Positions 27,024-37,564 are shown, counted from the first letter of the stretch. The stretch is 64,000 nt of DNA from Micromonospora luteifusca (GCF_016907275.1 NZ_JAFBBP010000001.1:4082001-4146000); one strand, 5' to 3'. Translations and numbers: made by a program. The notes: generated by a model from the sequence alone, not told the origin.

Positions 27024-27839
27024 GTGAAGACCTCGAACCCGGTGCTCGCCCGGCTCGGCCAGGCGGCCGAGCGGGAGCGCTCCGCCGGGTACGCCCCGGC
27101 CGGGCCGTACGGACAGCCCGGCATTCCCCAGCAGTACCCGTCCCAGGCCGGTTACCCGGCCGCGCCGCCGACCGTGGCGCCGATGACTGTCGACGACGTC
27201 GTCGTCAAGACCGTCGCTCTGCTCGGCATTCTCGGCATCACCGCCGCGGCGGCCTGGGTGCTCGTGCCCGACGGGCTCGTCGGCACCGCCTGGATCGGCG
27301 CGCTGGTGGTCACCCTGGTGCTCGGCATGATCATCTCGTTCTCCCGGATGGCCAACCCGGCGCTGGTCATCGCGTACGCGGTCGTCGAGGGCGTGCTGGT
27401 CGGCATGATCAGCAAGGCCTTCGAGTCGGCCTACGACGGCATTGTGCTCCAGGCAGCCGTGGCCAGCTTCGGCATCTTCTTCCTGATGACGATGCTCTAC
27501 CGGGCGAAGGTCATCCGGGCCACCCCGGTCTTCGTCAAGGGCATGATCGCGGTGATGGCCGGCCTCTTCGCGGTCATGCTGATCAACTTTGTGCTGGCCA
27601 TCTTCGGCGTCAACACCGGACTGCGCGACGGCAGTCCGCTGGCGATCGGCTTCAGCCTGGTCTGCATCGTGGTCGCGTCGCTGAGCTTCGTGCTCAGCTT
27701 CAAGGAGATCGAGGACGGCGTCCGGATGGGCCTGCCGCAGCGCTACTCCTGGACGGCCGCGTTCGGCATCATGGTCAGCCTGGTCTGGCTCTACATCGAG
27801 ATCCTGCGCCTGCTGAGCTACTTCCAGGGCGACGACTGA
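27024..27839 (+). CDS. YccA/Bax inhibitor-1 family membrane protein (copy 1)
   Basis: A 271-residue protein with a 55-residue Pro/Tyr/Gln-rich cytoplasmic N-terminus, then seven transmembrane helices of the Bax inhibitor-1/YccA family. Landmarks are MTVDDVVVKTVALLG, SRMANPALVIAYAVVEGVLVG and the closing WLYIEILRLLSYF. E. coli YccA modulates FtsH; related proteins leak calcium. The role here is inferred only. GTG 27024 follows GGGAGG at 27011-27016. A paralogue follows on the same strand. Confidence 0.88.
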   Translation: MKTSNPVLARLGQAAERERSAGYAPAGPYGQPGIPQQYPSQAGYPAAPPTVAPMTVDDVVVKTVALLGILGITAAAAWVLVPDGLVGTAWIGALVVTLVLGMIISFSRMANPALVIAYAVVEGVLVGMISKAFESAYDGIVLQAAVASFGIFFLMTMLYRAKVIRATPVFVKGMIAVMAGLFAVMLINFVLAIFGVNTGLRDGSPLAIGFSLVCIVVASLSFVLSFKEIEDGVRMGLPQRYSWTAAFGIMVSLVWLYIEILRLLSYFQGDD

Positions 27840-27975
27840 CCTCGTCCGCACTGCCGACCGGCGCCCGTTCCCGCTCTGGCGGGGGCGGGCGCCGTCGTCA
27901 GCGCCGTTTTCCCGCCGCCGCCGGGCCGCCCGGGGCAGAGTGACTGCGAGGGGTACGCGGGCGAAGGAGGCAGCG

Positions 27976-28734
27976 GTGCGCAGTAACAACCCGGTGCTCA
28001 ACCGGCTGGACGAGACCGGCCGGGTGGAGGCCCGGGTGCTCGGCGCCCGCGACGTCGAGCCGATGACGGTCGACGACGTGGTGATCCGTACCGTCGGGTT
28101 GCTGCTGGTCACTGGCGCGGCCGCGGTGGTGTCCTGGGCGGTGATCCCCGACGCGGCGTGGCTCGGCGCCGCGCTGGCCGGTAGCGCGCTCGCCTCCATC
28201 GCGCTGGTTCTGGTCATCTCGTTGCGGGGGATCACCAACCCGGTGCCTATCGTCGGCTACGCCGTGCTCCAGGGCCTGCTGCTGGGGGTGGCGAGCCGCA
28301 CCTTCGAGCAGGTCTACCCGGGCATCGTGGTGCAGGCGGTGGCCGGCACCTTCGGCGTCTTCCTCGGCATGGCGGCGCTCTACCGGGCCCGGGTGATCCG
28401 GGCGACGCCCCGGCTGGCTCGCCTGGTGATCGGCACGTTGCTCGGCATCGCCGTGCTCAGCGTGGTCAACCTGGTGTCGTACCTGATCTCCGGGCGACCG
28501 GGCCTGGCGGTCTACAGCGTCAGTGGGGAGGTCGGTTGGCTGCCGTACGCCTTCTCGGTGGTGGCCATCATCGCCGGGGCGTTCAGCTTCATCCTCGACT
28601 TCGACCTCGTCGAGCGTTCGGTGCGCGACGGTCGACCCCGCCGGTACGCGTGGTTGAGCGCGTTCGGCCTGCTCACCGGGTTGGTCTTCCTCTACTGGCA
28701 GATCCTGCGGCTGCTCAGCTACCTCCGCCGTTGA
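27976..28734 (+). CDS. YccA/Bax inhibitor-1 family membrane protein (copy 2)
   Basis: A 252-residue paralogue of the preceding gene, sharing the SNNPVLNRL N-terminus, MTVDDVVIRTVGLLL, YRARVIRATPRLARL and the WQILRLLSYL end, but with a shorter cytoplasmic head. Seven transmembrane helices are predicted. GTG 27976 follows GGAGG at 27966-27970. The 136-bp gap from copy 1 holds no gene. The pair looks like an old tandem duplication. Confidence 0.87.
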   Translation: MRSNNPVLNRLDETGRVEARVLGARDVEPMTVDDVVIRTVGLLLVTGAAAVVSWAVIPDAAWLGAALAGSALASIALVLVISLRGITNPVPIVGYAVLQGLLLGVASRTFEQVYPGIVVQAVAGTFGVFLGMAALYRARVIRATPRLARLVIGTLLGIAVLSVVNLVSYLISGRPGLAVYSVSGEVGWLPYAFSVVAIIAGAFSFILDFDLVERSVRDGRPRRYAWLSAFGLLTGLVFLYWQILRLLSYLRR

Positions 28735-28766
28735 CCGGCCCGCCGTGGCGTGGTCGGTGCCGGCCG

Positions 28767-28772
28767 TAGACT
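28767..28772 (+). promoter_or_regulatory. -10 hexamer TAGACT
   Basis: TAGACT lies 8 nt before ATG 28781. There is no ribosome-binding site between, so the message is probably leaderless. Confidence 0.45.
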
Positions 28773-28780
28773 CGGCGGCG

Positions 28781-29101
28781 ATGAGCGCAGCGGAGTTGGA
28801 TCAGGCCGTGCAGTTGCTGGTCCGTCAGGTCGGGCACTGGCAGCCGCCGCGGTGGGCAGCGGTGGCGACCACCGGCAACGTGTCCCGTGCGGACCTGGTG
28901 CACCGGTTGGTGCAGGAGATCGCCAACCTGGCCGCTGACGCCGAGGGTGAGCCCCGGCGGGTGGTGCCCCGGCTCGACAACGACCTGGCGTTGCCCGACC
29001 AGTTGCGGGTGGTGGCGGCAGACCTGGTGGCCGCCGACCCGGGGGGCGAGACGCTGGCGCGGGCCGCCGCCGAGGTGACGGCGACCCGCAGCGCGCTCTG
29101 A
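28781..29101 (+). CDS. Conserved-looking hypothetical protein
   Basis: A 106-residue helical, acidic protein (DQAVQLLVRQVGHWQPPRW near the N-terminus; DLVHRLVQEIANLAADAEG in the middle). I recognise no family. Coding potential is supported by strong GC3 bias, a likely leaderless promoter and a clean stop before the thiolase terminator palindrome. Confidence 0.65.
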   Translation: MSAAELDQAVQLLVRQVGHWQPPRWAAVATTGNVSRADLVHRLVQEIANLAADAEGEPRRVVPRLDNDLALPDQLRVVAADLVAADPGGETLARAAAEVTATRSAL

Positions 29102-29110
29102 CGCCGACCC

Positions 29111-29124
29111 GGCTCAGCTGAGCC
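29111..29124. terminator. 14-bp perfect palindrome at convergent stops
   Basis: GGCTCAGCTGAGCC overlaps the thiolase stop codon (-) and lies 10 nt after the preceding (+) stop. Short, but it fits the pattern of a dyad at each convergent junction. Confidence 0.35.
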
Positions 29125-30376
29125 GTTCGAGCACCATGGCCATGCCCTGGCCACCGCCCACGCACATGGTCTCCAGACCGATGGTCTTGTCGTGCCATTC
29201 GAGGGCGTTGAGCAGGGTGCCGGTGATCCGGGCGCCGGTCATGCCGAACGGGTGACCGACCGCGATCGCGCCGCCCATCACGTTCAGCTTCTCCTCCGGG
29301 ATGCCCAACTCGCGGTAGGAGGGGATGACCTGTGCGGCGAACGCCTCGTTGATCTCGACGAGGTCGACGTCGTCGATGGTCATGCCGGCCCGGCGCAGCG
29401 CCTGCCGGGACGCCTCGACCGGCCCGAGACCCATGATCTCCGGCGACAGGGCGGTCACACCGGTGGAGACGATCCGGGCCAGCGGGGTGAGACCGAGTTG
29501 CTCGGCCCGCTGGGCGCTCATCACCACCACTGCCGCCGCGCCGTCGTTGAGCGGGCAGCAGTTGCCTGCGGTGATCCGGCCGTCCGGGCGGAACACCGGC
29601 TTCAGGCCGGCGACCGCGTCGAGGCTGACGCCGGCGCGGGGACCGTCGTCGGTGCTCACCACGGTGCCGTTCGGCGTGGTGACCGGGGTGATCTCCCGGG
29701 CCCAGAAGCCGTCGGCGATGGCCTTCTCCGCGAGGTTCTGACTGCGTACGCCGAATTCGTCCATGTCGGCGCGGGTCACGTCGTACACCTGGGCCAGGTT
29801 TTCCGCGGTCTGCCCCATGGTCAGGTAGATGTCGGGCAGCTCACCGGCCTCGCGCGGGTCGGTCCACGTCTCGGCGCCGCCCTGCGCGCGGCGCTTCGAG
29901 CGCTCGCCGGCCGCCCCGAACCGCGGATTTTCCCAGCCGCCGCCGACCAGGGCCTGCGCCTCGGGTGGCAGCCCGTCGGAGCTGCCCCGGGCGTAGCGGG
30001 ACACCATCTCCACACCGGCGGAGACGAACACGTCGCCCTCGCCGGCCCGGATCGCGTGCATCGCCATCCGCGTGGTCTGCAACGACGAGGCGCAGTAGCG
30101 GGTCAGCGTGGCGCCGGGCACAGTGTCCAGACCGAGGAGGGTGGTGACCACCCGGGCCATGTTGAAGCCCTGCTCGCCGCCGGGCAGACCGCACCCGAGG
30201 TAGAGGTCGTCGATCGTGGTCGGGTCGAGCTGGGGGATCTTGTCCAGGGCGGCCTGGACGATGGTCGCGGCGAGGTCATCGGAGCGGACGTCGCGCAGGG
30301 AACCCTTGTGCGCCCGGCCGATGGGGGAGCGGGCGGTGGCGACGATGACGGCGTCGCGGGACGACTCAATCGGCAT
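29114..30376 (-). CDS. Acetyl-CoA C-acyltransferase (thiolase)
   Basis: A 420-residue type I/II thiolase that makes or cleaves 3-ketoacyl-CoA in fatty-acid metabolism. Active-site residues are in place: nucleophile Cys 95 (RYCASS), His 375 (GHPFGMTG) and Cys 405 (CVGGGQG), with NEAFAAQ before them. It resembles the FadA-type degradative thiolases; mycobacterial fadA3 sits in the same gene order, ahead of an SGNH esterase and cbs. ATG 30376 is 6 nt from a TAACGT hexamer. Confidence 0.93.
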   Translation of the reverse strand: MPIESSRDAVIVATARSPIGRAHKGSLRDVRSDDLAATIVQAALDKIPQLDPTTIDDLYLGCGLPGGEQGFNMARVVTTLLGLDTVPGATLTRYCASSLQTTRMAMHAIRAGEGDVFVSAGVEMVSRYARGSSDGLPPEAQALVGGGWENPRFGAAGERSKRRAQGGAETWTDPREAGELPDIYLTMGQTAENLAQVYDVTRADMDEFGVRSQNLAEKAIADGFWAREITPVTTPNGTVVSTDDGPRAGVSLDAVAGLKPVFRPDGRITAGNCCPLNDGAAAVVVMSAQRAEQLGLTPLARIVSTGVTALSPEIMGLGPVEASRQALRRAGMTIDDVDLVEINEAFAAQVIPSYRELGIPEEKLNVMGGAIAVGHPFGMTGARITGTLLNALEWHDKTIGLETMCVGGGQGMAMVLERLS

Positions 30377-30382
30377 GGACCA

Positions 30383-30388
30383 ACGTTA
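30383..30388 (-). promoter_or_regulatory. -10 hexamer TAACGT for the thiolase gene
   Basis: On the reverse strand TAACGT ends 6 nt before ATG 30376. No ribosome-binding site is present; probable leaderless start. Confidence 0.45.
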
Positions 30389-30453
30389 ACCCGCCAGTAA
30401 CATGGCGCGGAAGAAGCCGGCGCGGCGGGAAATGTCACCCTGGCCGGGGCGAT

Positions 30454-31266
30454 CTAGCGTCGGGTCGCGACCGTCGCCGCCGCAGCGATGGCCGGCAGCA
30501 GCGCGTGCGCCCACACCCGGTAGCCGTCCGCGGAGGGGTGGAAGCCGTCGTGGCAGAGCGTGCCCGCGTCGGCTCGGAACACCGGCCCGGTCTCGGTGGC
30601 CAGGTCGACCACCGACCCGCCCGCATCCAGCACAGCGGTGGTCTGTGCACGGGCCATCCGACGCCCGGACCAGCCGACCACCTGGCGGAGCGGAGGCGCG
30701 ATGGCTCGAACCGCGCCGAGATCGGGGCAGGTGCCCACCACCACCTCGACCCGTGCCTCGCGCAGCCGGTGCACCGCCGCGCCCAGATAGGCCGAAGCGT
30801 CGGAGGGCCGGCGCAGCCCGGTCGCGTCGTTCGCGCCGATCAGGATCAGCGCCACGTCCGGCCGTTCACCAAGCAGGGCCCGGGCCACCTGGGTGGCCAG
30901 GTCCGTCGAGCGGGACCCGGAGACGCCGACGCTGGACAGGTGCACGCGCCGGCCGGTCGGGCCCTCGGCGAGCAGGTTGGCCAACTGTCCGCCGATGGTG
31001 TCCTCGAGACGGTCGACACCCACCCCCAGTGCCGACGAGTCGCCGAGCAGCACCAGTCGCAGCGGCGGTGCACCCGATCGGCCGATCGTGGCCCGTAAGG
31101 CCAGCCCCAACTCCGGTTGGGCGTAGCGGCGGTGCCGGGCGACGAACGCCTCACCGGCCAGGACGGCGGCGCCTCCCACAGTGCCGGCCAGCAGCGAGAT
31201 TGCCGCCGCCCGACCCATTCGGCCGGCGAGGCCGGCGGTCACGCCCCGCTCGCTGCGCTCGTTCAT
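30454..31266 (-). CDS. SGNH/GDSL hydrolase (second of pair)
   Basis: A 270-residue SGNH-fold esterase. Block I is VLLGDSSALGVG (Ser nucleophile), Block III is LILIGANDATGL (Asn) and Block V is DGFHPSADGY (Asp and His). An N-terminal transmembrane or signal-anchor segment (about residues 18-38) suggests it faces the outside. It overlaps its upstream paralogue (ATGA). A TTA codon at position 57 (31096-31098) makes it dependent on tRNA-Leu(UAA). Possible substrate: acyl groups on lipid or glycan, not determined. Confidence 0.87.
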   Translation of the reverse strand: MNERSERGVTAGLAGRMGRAAAISLLAGTVGGAAVLAGEAFVARHRRYAQPELGLALRATIGRSGAPPLRLVLLGDSSALGVGVDRLEDTIGGQLANLLAEGPTGRRVHLSSVGVSGSRSTDLATQVARALLGERPDVALILIGANDATGLRRPSDASAYLGAAVHRLREARVEVVVGTCPDLGAVRAIAPPLRQVVGWSGRRMARAQTTAVLDAGGSVVDLATETGPVFRADAGTLCHDGFHPSADGYRVWAHALLPAIAAAATVATRR

Positions 31267-32315
31267 GCCAGTCCCTCCACTGTCGAGGCGTCCGGGGCGG
31301 ACCCGTGCTGCGGCACCGCGCCGACACCGAAGAACGCCCGGCGGCGCAACTGCGCCCACCGGCCGGCCGGCCCTCGGTCGTGGCCCCGGACCTGGGCGCC
31401 GCTCACCTCCGTGCCGCCGTGCCGGGCCGCCTCCTGCGCGGCCTCCGCCAGCGACCGTACGCCCTCGCCCCGCGTCGGTGTGGCCCGTCGTTCCTGCCCT
31501 GCGCCGAGCACGGACAGCATCGTCGGCAGAAGTGCGGCGGCGGCCATCGCGTAACCCTCGGCGGAGGGGTGGAACCGATCCCAGGCGAACATGCGGGTCG
31601 GCTCGGCCGCGAACCGCGGGCCGAGCAGATCACCGAGGGAGACCGTCCAACCGCCCGCCTCGACCACCGCGACCGTCTGGGCTGCGGCGAGCTGCCGGCT
31701 CCACCGGTGGGCCAGCCAGCGCAGAGGCGGCTGGATCGGGCGGATCGCGCCCAGGTCGGGGCAGGTACCGACGACCACCTCGCAGCCGGCGTCGCGCAGG
31801 CTGTGCACCGCCTCGACCAGGTAGCGCACCGCCAACCCGCGTGGGGTGCGGTTGGTGATGTCGTTGCCGCCGATGAGGATCACCGCGATGTCGGGTCGGC
31901 ACTCCAACGCCGCCTCCACCTGGTGGCGGAGCGCCGCGGAGATGGCACCCACCACCGCGAAGCGGTGCACCTGCACCGGCCGGTGCAGTCGACGGGACAG
32001 GCCGGTGGCGAGCAGCGCGCCGGGTGTCTCCCGACGGCGGTGCACGCCGTAGCCGGCAGCCGACGAGTCGCCGAGCACGACCATGGTGAGTGTTGGGCCG
32101 GGGAACTTCGCGCCGTAGATCCCGTCGCAGCGCGGCGGCGGCGCCTCGGCCATCGGGATGGTGCGTCGGGCCTGCCGGGCCTGGCCGAGCAGCACCCCGC
32201 CGGTCGCCACCGCGGCCGCCGCGGTGGCGCCCGTCCCGATCGCCGCCAGCCGAGCGAACCGCCGGGCCTGCCGCCAGCGCTCACCACCGGGTACGACGGA
32301 ATCAGCCACCCCCAT
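31263..32315 (-). CDS. SGNH/GDSL hydrolase (first of pair)
   Basis: A 350-residue paralogue of the following gene with the same blocks: MVVLGDSSAAGYG, VILIGGNDITNR and DRFHPSAEGY. An N-terminal hydrophobic segment (about residues 21-45) anchors it. An 80-residue Ala/Gly/Arg-rich C-terminal tail is absent from the paralogue. Mycobacterial Rv1075c/LipU occupy this position next to cbs. ATG 32315 follows TAATGT by 6 nt. Confidence 0.86.
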   Translation of the reverse strand: MGVADSVVPGGERWRQARRFARLAAIGTGATAAAAVATGGVLLGQARQARRTIPMAEAPPPRCDGIYGAKFPGPTLTMVVLGDSSAAGYGVHRRRETPGALLATGLSRRLHRPVQVHRFAVVGAISAALRHQVEAALECRPDIAVILIGGNDITNRTPRGLAVRYLVEAVHSLRDAGCEVVVGTCPDLGAIRPIQPPLRWLAHRWSRQLAAAQTVAVVEAGGWTVSLGDLLGPRFAAEPTRMFAWDRFHPSAEGYAMAAAALLPTMLSVLGAGQERRATPTRGEGVRSLAEAAQEAARHGGTEVSGAQVRGHDRGPAGRWAQLRRRAFFGVGAVPQHGSAPDASTVEGLA

Positions 32316-32317
32316 AC

Positions 32318-32332
32318 CGCGACATTATCGCG
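32318..32332. promoter_or_regulatory. 15-bp dyad over a -10 element in divergent promoter region
   Basis: CGCGA-CATTA-TCGCG is a perfect inverted repeat that contains the reverse-strand -10 TAATGT (32322-32327). A repressor bound here would block the SGNH pair. It lies in the 150-bp divergent spacer before the DUF1232 gene. Confidence 0.45.
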
Positions 32333-32465
32333 CCGGTCCGACACGCCGCTGTCGTCGTGACGGCACACGGGTGCCTGGAAACCGACGCGACGGGGTATCT
32401 GTGCAGAAGAGGCCGACCGGCTTGCGTCGACCCGCCACGCTGATCCGGCGGAGAGGAGCGCGACG

Positions 32466-32822
32466 ATGGGGAAGACACTGAAGCGCAGCGCGGCGTTCAC
32501 GGCCCTGGCGCGGGCACTGGCAGCCGGGGCACGCGGGGGGCCGTCGCTGGGCACCCGGTTGGCCGCGTTGCCCCGGATGATCCGGGCCACCACCAGAGGG
32601 GAGTACGACGGCGGCCTTCGGCTGGCCCTGATGACCGCGGCGACGGCGTACATCGTCTCGCCGATCGACCTGCTACCGGAGATTCCGCTGGCCATCTTCG
32701 GATTGGCCGACGACGCGGTCATGATCACGTGGTTGGCCGGCAGCGTGCTCGCCGAAACCGATCGCTTCCTGGAGTGGGAGGCCCGCCGCAGCTCTGTCAT
32801 CCCCGGGCGGCTGGTGCCCTGA
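32466..32822 (+). CDS. DUF1232 (YkvA-type) membrane protein
   Basis: A 118-residue protein with the DUF1232 signature TAAYIVSPIDLLPEIPLAIFGLADDAVM and one or two hydrophobic helices. Function unknown; YkvA-type proteins are small membrane-associated proteins. ATG 32466 follows GGAGAGG at 32450-32458. It lies just upstream of cbs. Confidence 0.88.
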   Translation: MGKTLKRSAAFTALARALAAGARGGPSLGTRLAALPRMIRATTRGEYDGGLRLALMTAATAYIVSPIDLLPEIPLAIFGLADDAVMITWLAGSVLAETDRFLEWEARRSSVIPGRLVP

Positions 32823-32894
32823 CGACACGTACGCTGGGCGACGAGGAAACGTCTGCCCGGCCGCCATCGCCGGCGCCGCAACGAAGGGCACACC

Positions 32895-34265
<1,371 letters not shown>

Positions 34266-34357
34266 ACGAGTACGTCCTGACCCTGTCTGGGGCCGTCGGC
34301 GCGCCCGGCGGCCGGGGGGTGACCGTCGGTCACCTCCGTGGGGGGCGGATGCGGTAG

Positions 34358-34407
34358 TGAGCGGTATACCTCAGAGTCATATTCATACCTCTGCGGTATA
34401 CCGCTCA
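34358..34407. terminator. GGTATACC-containing hairpin between convergent genes
   Basis: TGAGCGGTATACC (34358-34370) pairs with GGTATACCGCTCA (34395-34407). After one mismatch, CAGAG/CTCTG continue the stem to a 12-nt AT-rich loop. Each arm contains the 8-bp palindrome GGTATACC. It lies in the 244-bp spacer between cbs (+) and a GNAT gene (-); no gene is seen there. Terminator or a paired protein-binding site. Confidence 0.6.
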
Positions 34408-34509
34408 ACAGCGCATCGACATGGCGGAGCCAGCCCTTTCTCCACCACCCGCAGATCGGCACCGGACACCCCTGCTCAGGGCGGTCGGTCTGCTTCCGGG
34501 CTGGGCAGT

Positions 34510-35019
34510 TCAGAGGGGGCGGGCGTAGCGGACCTGCGGGGTGAGGGCCGTGCCGATGTGCTCTGCGCGCTCCACGCCCGTCGACGTCCAGCCGCCGCGC
34601 TGGTAGAAGGCGCGGGCGTGGGCGTTGTCCCGGAGCACCCAGAGCGCGGCGCGCCGCCAGCCCCGGGCCCGCATGGCGTCCAAGGCGTCCACCATCAGGG
34701 TGCGGCCGGTGCCGCGACCCTGCTCGGCCGGCTCGAGGTGCAGTGCGTTGAGCAGCCCGGTGGCCGGGTCGTCCTCGTCGTCCGGGCCCAGGTGGCTGAA
34801 CCCGACCAACGCCCCGGCCCGCTCGGCCACGATCAGCCGGTGCGTGTCCCGTTCCCAGTGCCACCGCTCGGTCCAGTACTGCCCCATCGCCTCCGGCGTC
34901 GGGTTCGCCAACGCCTCGGCCGGCAGAAAGGCCGAGTACGCGGCGACCCGGGAGCGCTGGTGCAGGGCACCCACCGCCATCAGGTCGGCATCGGTCGCGG
35001 GGCGGAGCGTGACGGTCAC
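34510..35019 (-). CDS. GNAT family N-acetyltransferase
   Basis: A 169-residue acetyltransferase. Core motifs: [36 protein letters not shown] (acetyl-CoA loop) and [21 protein letters not shown]. Substrate unknown. GTG 35019 overlaps the rnz stop by 4 nt (GTGA), so it is translated with rnz. Confidence 0.87.
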   Translation of the reverse strand: MTVTLRPATDADLMAVGALHQRSRVAAYSAFLPAEALANPTPEAMGQYWTERWHWERDTHRLIVAERAGALVGFSHLGPDDEDDPATGLLNALHLEPAEQGRGTGRTLMVDALDAMRARGWRRAALWVLRDNAHARAFYQRGGWTSTGVERAEHIGTALTPQVRYARPL

Positions 35020-35945
35020 TCGGCCGAGGCTACCCGGCGGGGTGGGAGCTGCACCGTGGTCAGGTCCTCGGCGATGATCAGGTCACCGTCGAAGTGCGCG
35101 CGTGCCTCGTCGTGGAACCGGCGCGGGTCGCTGTAGCGCTGGGAGAAGTGGGTGAGCACGAGCCGGCGTACCCCGGACTCGGTCGCCACCCGGGCGGCCT
35201 GCGCCGCGGTCAGGTGGCCGACTTCGGCGGCGAGCGCGGTCTCCGACTCCAGGAACGTCGACTCGATGACCAGCAGGTCGGCGTGCTCGGCGAGGGCGTA
35301 CACGCCGTCGCAGAGGCCGGTGTCCATCACGAACGCGAACCGCTGCCCCGGCCGGGGCACGCTCACCTCGTCGCGGGTGATGCGGCGTCCGTCCAGGTCC
35401 AGGTGTCCGACGCGGATCAGTTCGCCGACGGCCGGCCCGGCGATGCCGTACGCGGTCAGCTTCTCCGGCAGCATCCGGTGGCCGTCCGGCTCGACCAGCC
35501 GGTAGCCGTACGTCTCGATGGGGTGCCGTAGTCGGCGTGCCTCCAGCGTGCCGCAGCTCAGGGCGATGCGCTGGCCGTCCGCCTCGATCGGGGTGACCCG
35601 CAGCTCGGCGGTCTCGTGGAAGGAGGTGGCGTGCCGGAGTCGGGCGAAGTATTCGGCACCGCCAGCCGGGAAGTGCACCGCGACCGGGTGTGGCACCCGG
35701 TCCAGGGAGAGCCGCTGGATGGTGCCGGGCAGGCCGAGGCAGTGGTCGCCGTGGAAGTGGGTGACGCAGATCCGGGTCAGGTCGGTGGCGGTGACCGTGG
35801 TGTGCAGGAGTTGGCGCTGACTGCCCTCACCCGGGTCGAAGAGGATCACCTCGTCGTCCCACCGCAGCACGTACCCGTTGTGGTTGCGCTGGCGTGTCGG
35901 CGCCTGGCTGGCCGTCCCCAGCACCACCAGTTCGCGCATGGACAT
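35016..35945 (-). CDS. rnz: Ribonuclease Z
   Basis: A 309-residue metallo-beta-lactamase-fold endonuclease that cuts the 3' trailer of pre-tRNAs. The zinc motif THFHGDH gives His 63, His 65, Asp 67 and His 68; the MDTGLCDG and LTHFSQRY motifs supply the remaining ligands. The product-release arm is short, as in bacterial RNase Z. ATG 35945 follows GGAGG (reverse strand, 35953-35957). It has an unusual 366-bp upstream region. Confidence 0.92.
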   Translation of the reverse strand: MSMRELVVLGTASQAPTRQRNHNGYVLRWDDEVILFDPGEGSQRQLLHTTVTATDLTRICVTHFHGDHCLGLPGTIQRLSLDRVPHPVAVHFPAGGAEYFARLRHATSFHETAELRVTPIEADGQRIALSCGTLEARRLRHPIETYGYRLVEPDGHRMLPEKLTAYGIAGPAVGELIRVGHLDLDGRRITRDEVSVPRPGQRFAFVMDTGLCDGVYALAEHADLLVIESTFLESETALAAEVGHLTAAQAARVATESGVRRLVLTHFSQRYSDPRRFHDEARAHFDGDLIIAEDLTTVQLPPRRVASAE

Positions 35946-36311
35946 CGCCGGTCCTCCGGATATGGAGCGACCCCCGGGGCGCTCCGCGCTGGTGCGCGGG
36001 CCGGCTGGACTTGGCCGGCACCCCGGGGGTCGGGTGGCTGTCGTGGATTCGCCGCACCGCTGCCACACGGTCCCGACGATGGTGCTAATGCCCGCCTTGC
36101 GGCGGACCGATCACTGTCGAGGACAGCGGCTAGCTGACAGCCACCTCACGAGTCCGATTGCTATACAAGTCTGGACCACCTCCTTTCACGTGTACGGCCA
36201 CGCTATCGAGTCCCGGCCAGGCTCCGCAACGGATTTGAATCACAGGCAAAGTGGGAAGCTCAGCTGTCGAGGACGCTGCGGGTTTGGTAGCCCGGAACTG
36301 AACGACAGGTT
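35946..36311 (-). other. Structured leader-like region upstream of rnz
   Basis: A 366-bp spacer between msrA and rnz, both on the reverse strand. It holds an extended Shine-Dalgarno (36173-36187), a possible 12-codon ORF, a CCGCC-GCAA-GGCGG tetraloop hairpin (36092-36105) and two copies of GTCCTCGACAG. No larger ORF is convincing. It looks like a transcribed 5' leader or small RNA for rnz. Confidence 0.45.
36130..36168 (-). CDS. Candidate 12-residue leader peptide
   Basis: TTG 36168 opens [12 protein letters not shown] and ends at TAG. It lies 10 nt after the GGAGG of GAAAGGAGGTGGTCC, which can pair with the last 15 nt of 16S rRNA with a single G-U. Such a strong site before such a short frame suggests a regulatory uORF, or an RNA that sequesters ribosomes. 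Speculative. Confidence 0.3.
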   Translation of the reverse strand: MYSNRTREVAVS

Positions 36312-36974
<663 letters not shown>

Positions 36975-37050
36975 GGTGGGGATCTCCTCTCGTACCTCTC
37001 CCAGCGTGTAACACCGGTGGGTCTTCCTTCCTTACCCGTGCACGCGTGAG

Positions 37051-37473
37051 TCAGGCCCCGCCCGGGAGAGCGGCGGCGACCTGGTCGGCGTACGTCTGGG
37101 CCTGGGTGTCGTCGTCGTAGCGGGTGCGTGGCCAGAAGAACCCGCGCAGCCCGTCCCCCTTCGTCCGGGGAACCACATGGGTGTGCAGGTGGGGCACCGA
37201 CTGGGACACCTTGTTGTTCATCGCCACGAACGTCCCACCAGCCCCGAGACCGGTCTCCACGGCCACCGCCACCCGCCGCACCAGCGCGAAGTATCCGGGC
37301 AGCAGGTCGGGCGGCAACTCGGCCAGGGTCACCAGATGGACCCGGGGCACCACCAGCACGTGCCCCTTGAACACCGGCCGGGTGTCCAGGAACGCGACCC
37401 CGTCCGGGGTGTCGGCGACCCGGAAGGCCGGCACCTCACCCGCGACGATCCCGCAGAACACGCAACCGCTCAT
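37051..37473 (-). CDS. HIT family protein
   Basis: A 140-residue histidine-triad nucleotide hydrolase or transferase. The triad HLHTHVV gives His 95, 97 and 99, and a CVFCGIV pair near the N-terminus could bind zinc. Substrate probably an AMP-linked nucleotide. ATG 37473 is preceded by TAGCCT at 6 nt, divergent from metB. Confidence 0.93.
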   Translation of the reverse strand: MSGCVFCGIVAGEVPAFRVADTPDGVAFLDTRPVFKGHVLVVPRVHLVTLAELPPDLLPGYFALVRRVAVAVETGLGAGGTFVAMNNKVSQSVPHLHTHVVPRTKGDGLRGFFWPRTRYDDDTQAQTYADQVAAALPGGA

Positions 37474-37479
37474 CGGCCC

Positions 37480-37485
37480 AGGCTA
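37480..37485 (-). promoter_or_regulatory. -10 hexamer TAGCCT for the HIT gene
   Basis: Reverse-strand TAGCCT, 6 nt before ATG 37473; leaderless arrangement. It shares the divergent spacer with the metB promoter. Confidence 0.45.
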
Positions 37486-37551
37486 GGCGGGCGTCCCGGC
37501 AACGACAGCCGCGGGAGCGTGGGTTCCGTTCCAGCCCTCTCCGACGGGCAC

Positions 37552-37557
37552 TAGCCT
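37552..37557 (+). promoter_or_regulatory. -10 hexamer TAGCCT for metB
   Basis: TAGCCT, 7 nt before ATG 37565, no ribosome-binding site. It is the same hexamer as on the divergent HIT side. Confidence 0.45.
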
Positions 37558-37564
37558 CACCAGA

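Noticed and set aside
30402..32360. A 652-codon plus-strand open frame across the SGNH genes
   Set aside because: It is the antisense of two genes with intact SGNH blocks; its product is Arg/Pro-rich with no domain. This is typical GC-rich shadow coding.
36169..36190. Plus-strand match to the 16S rRNA 3' end (CTGGACCACCTCCTTTC)
   Set aside because: Only about 17 nt match and no other rRNA sequence is nearby. It is better read on the reverse strand as an extended Shine-Dalgarno.
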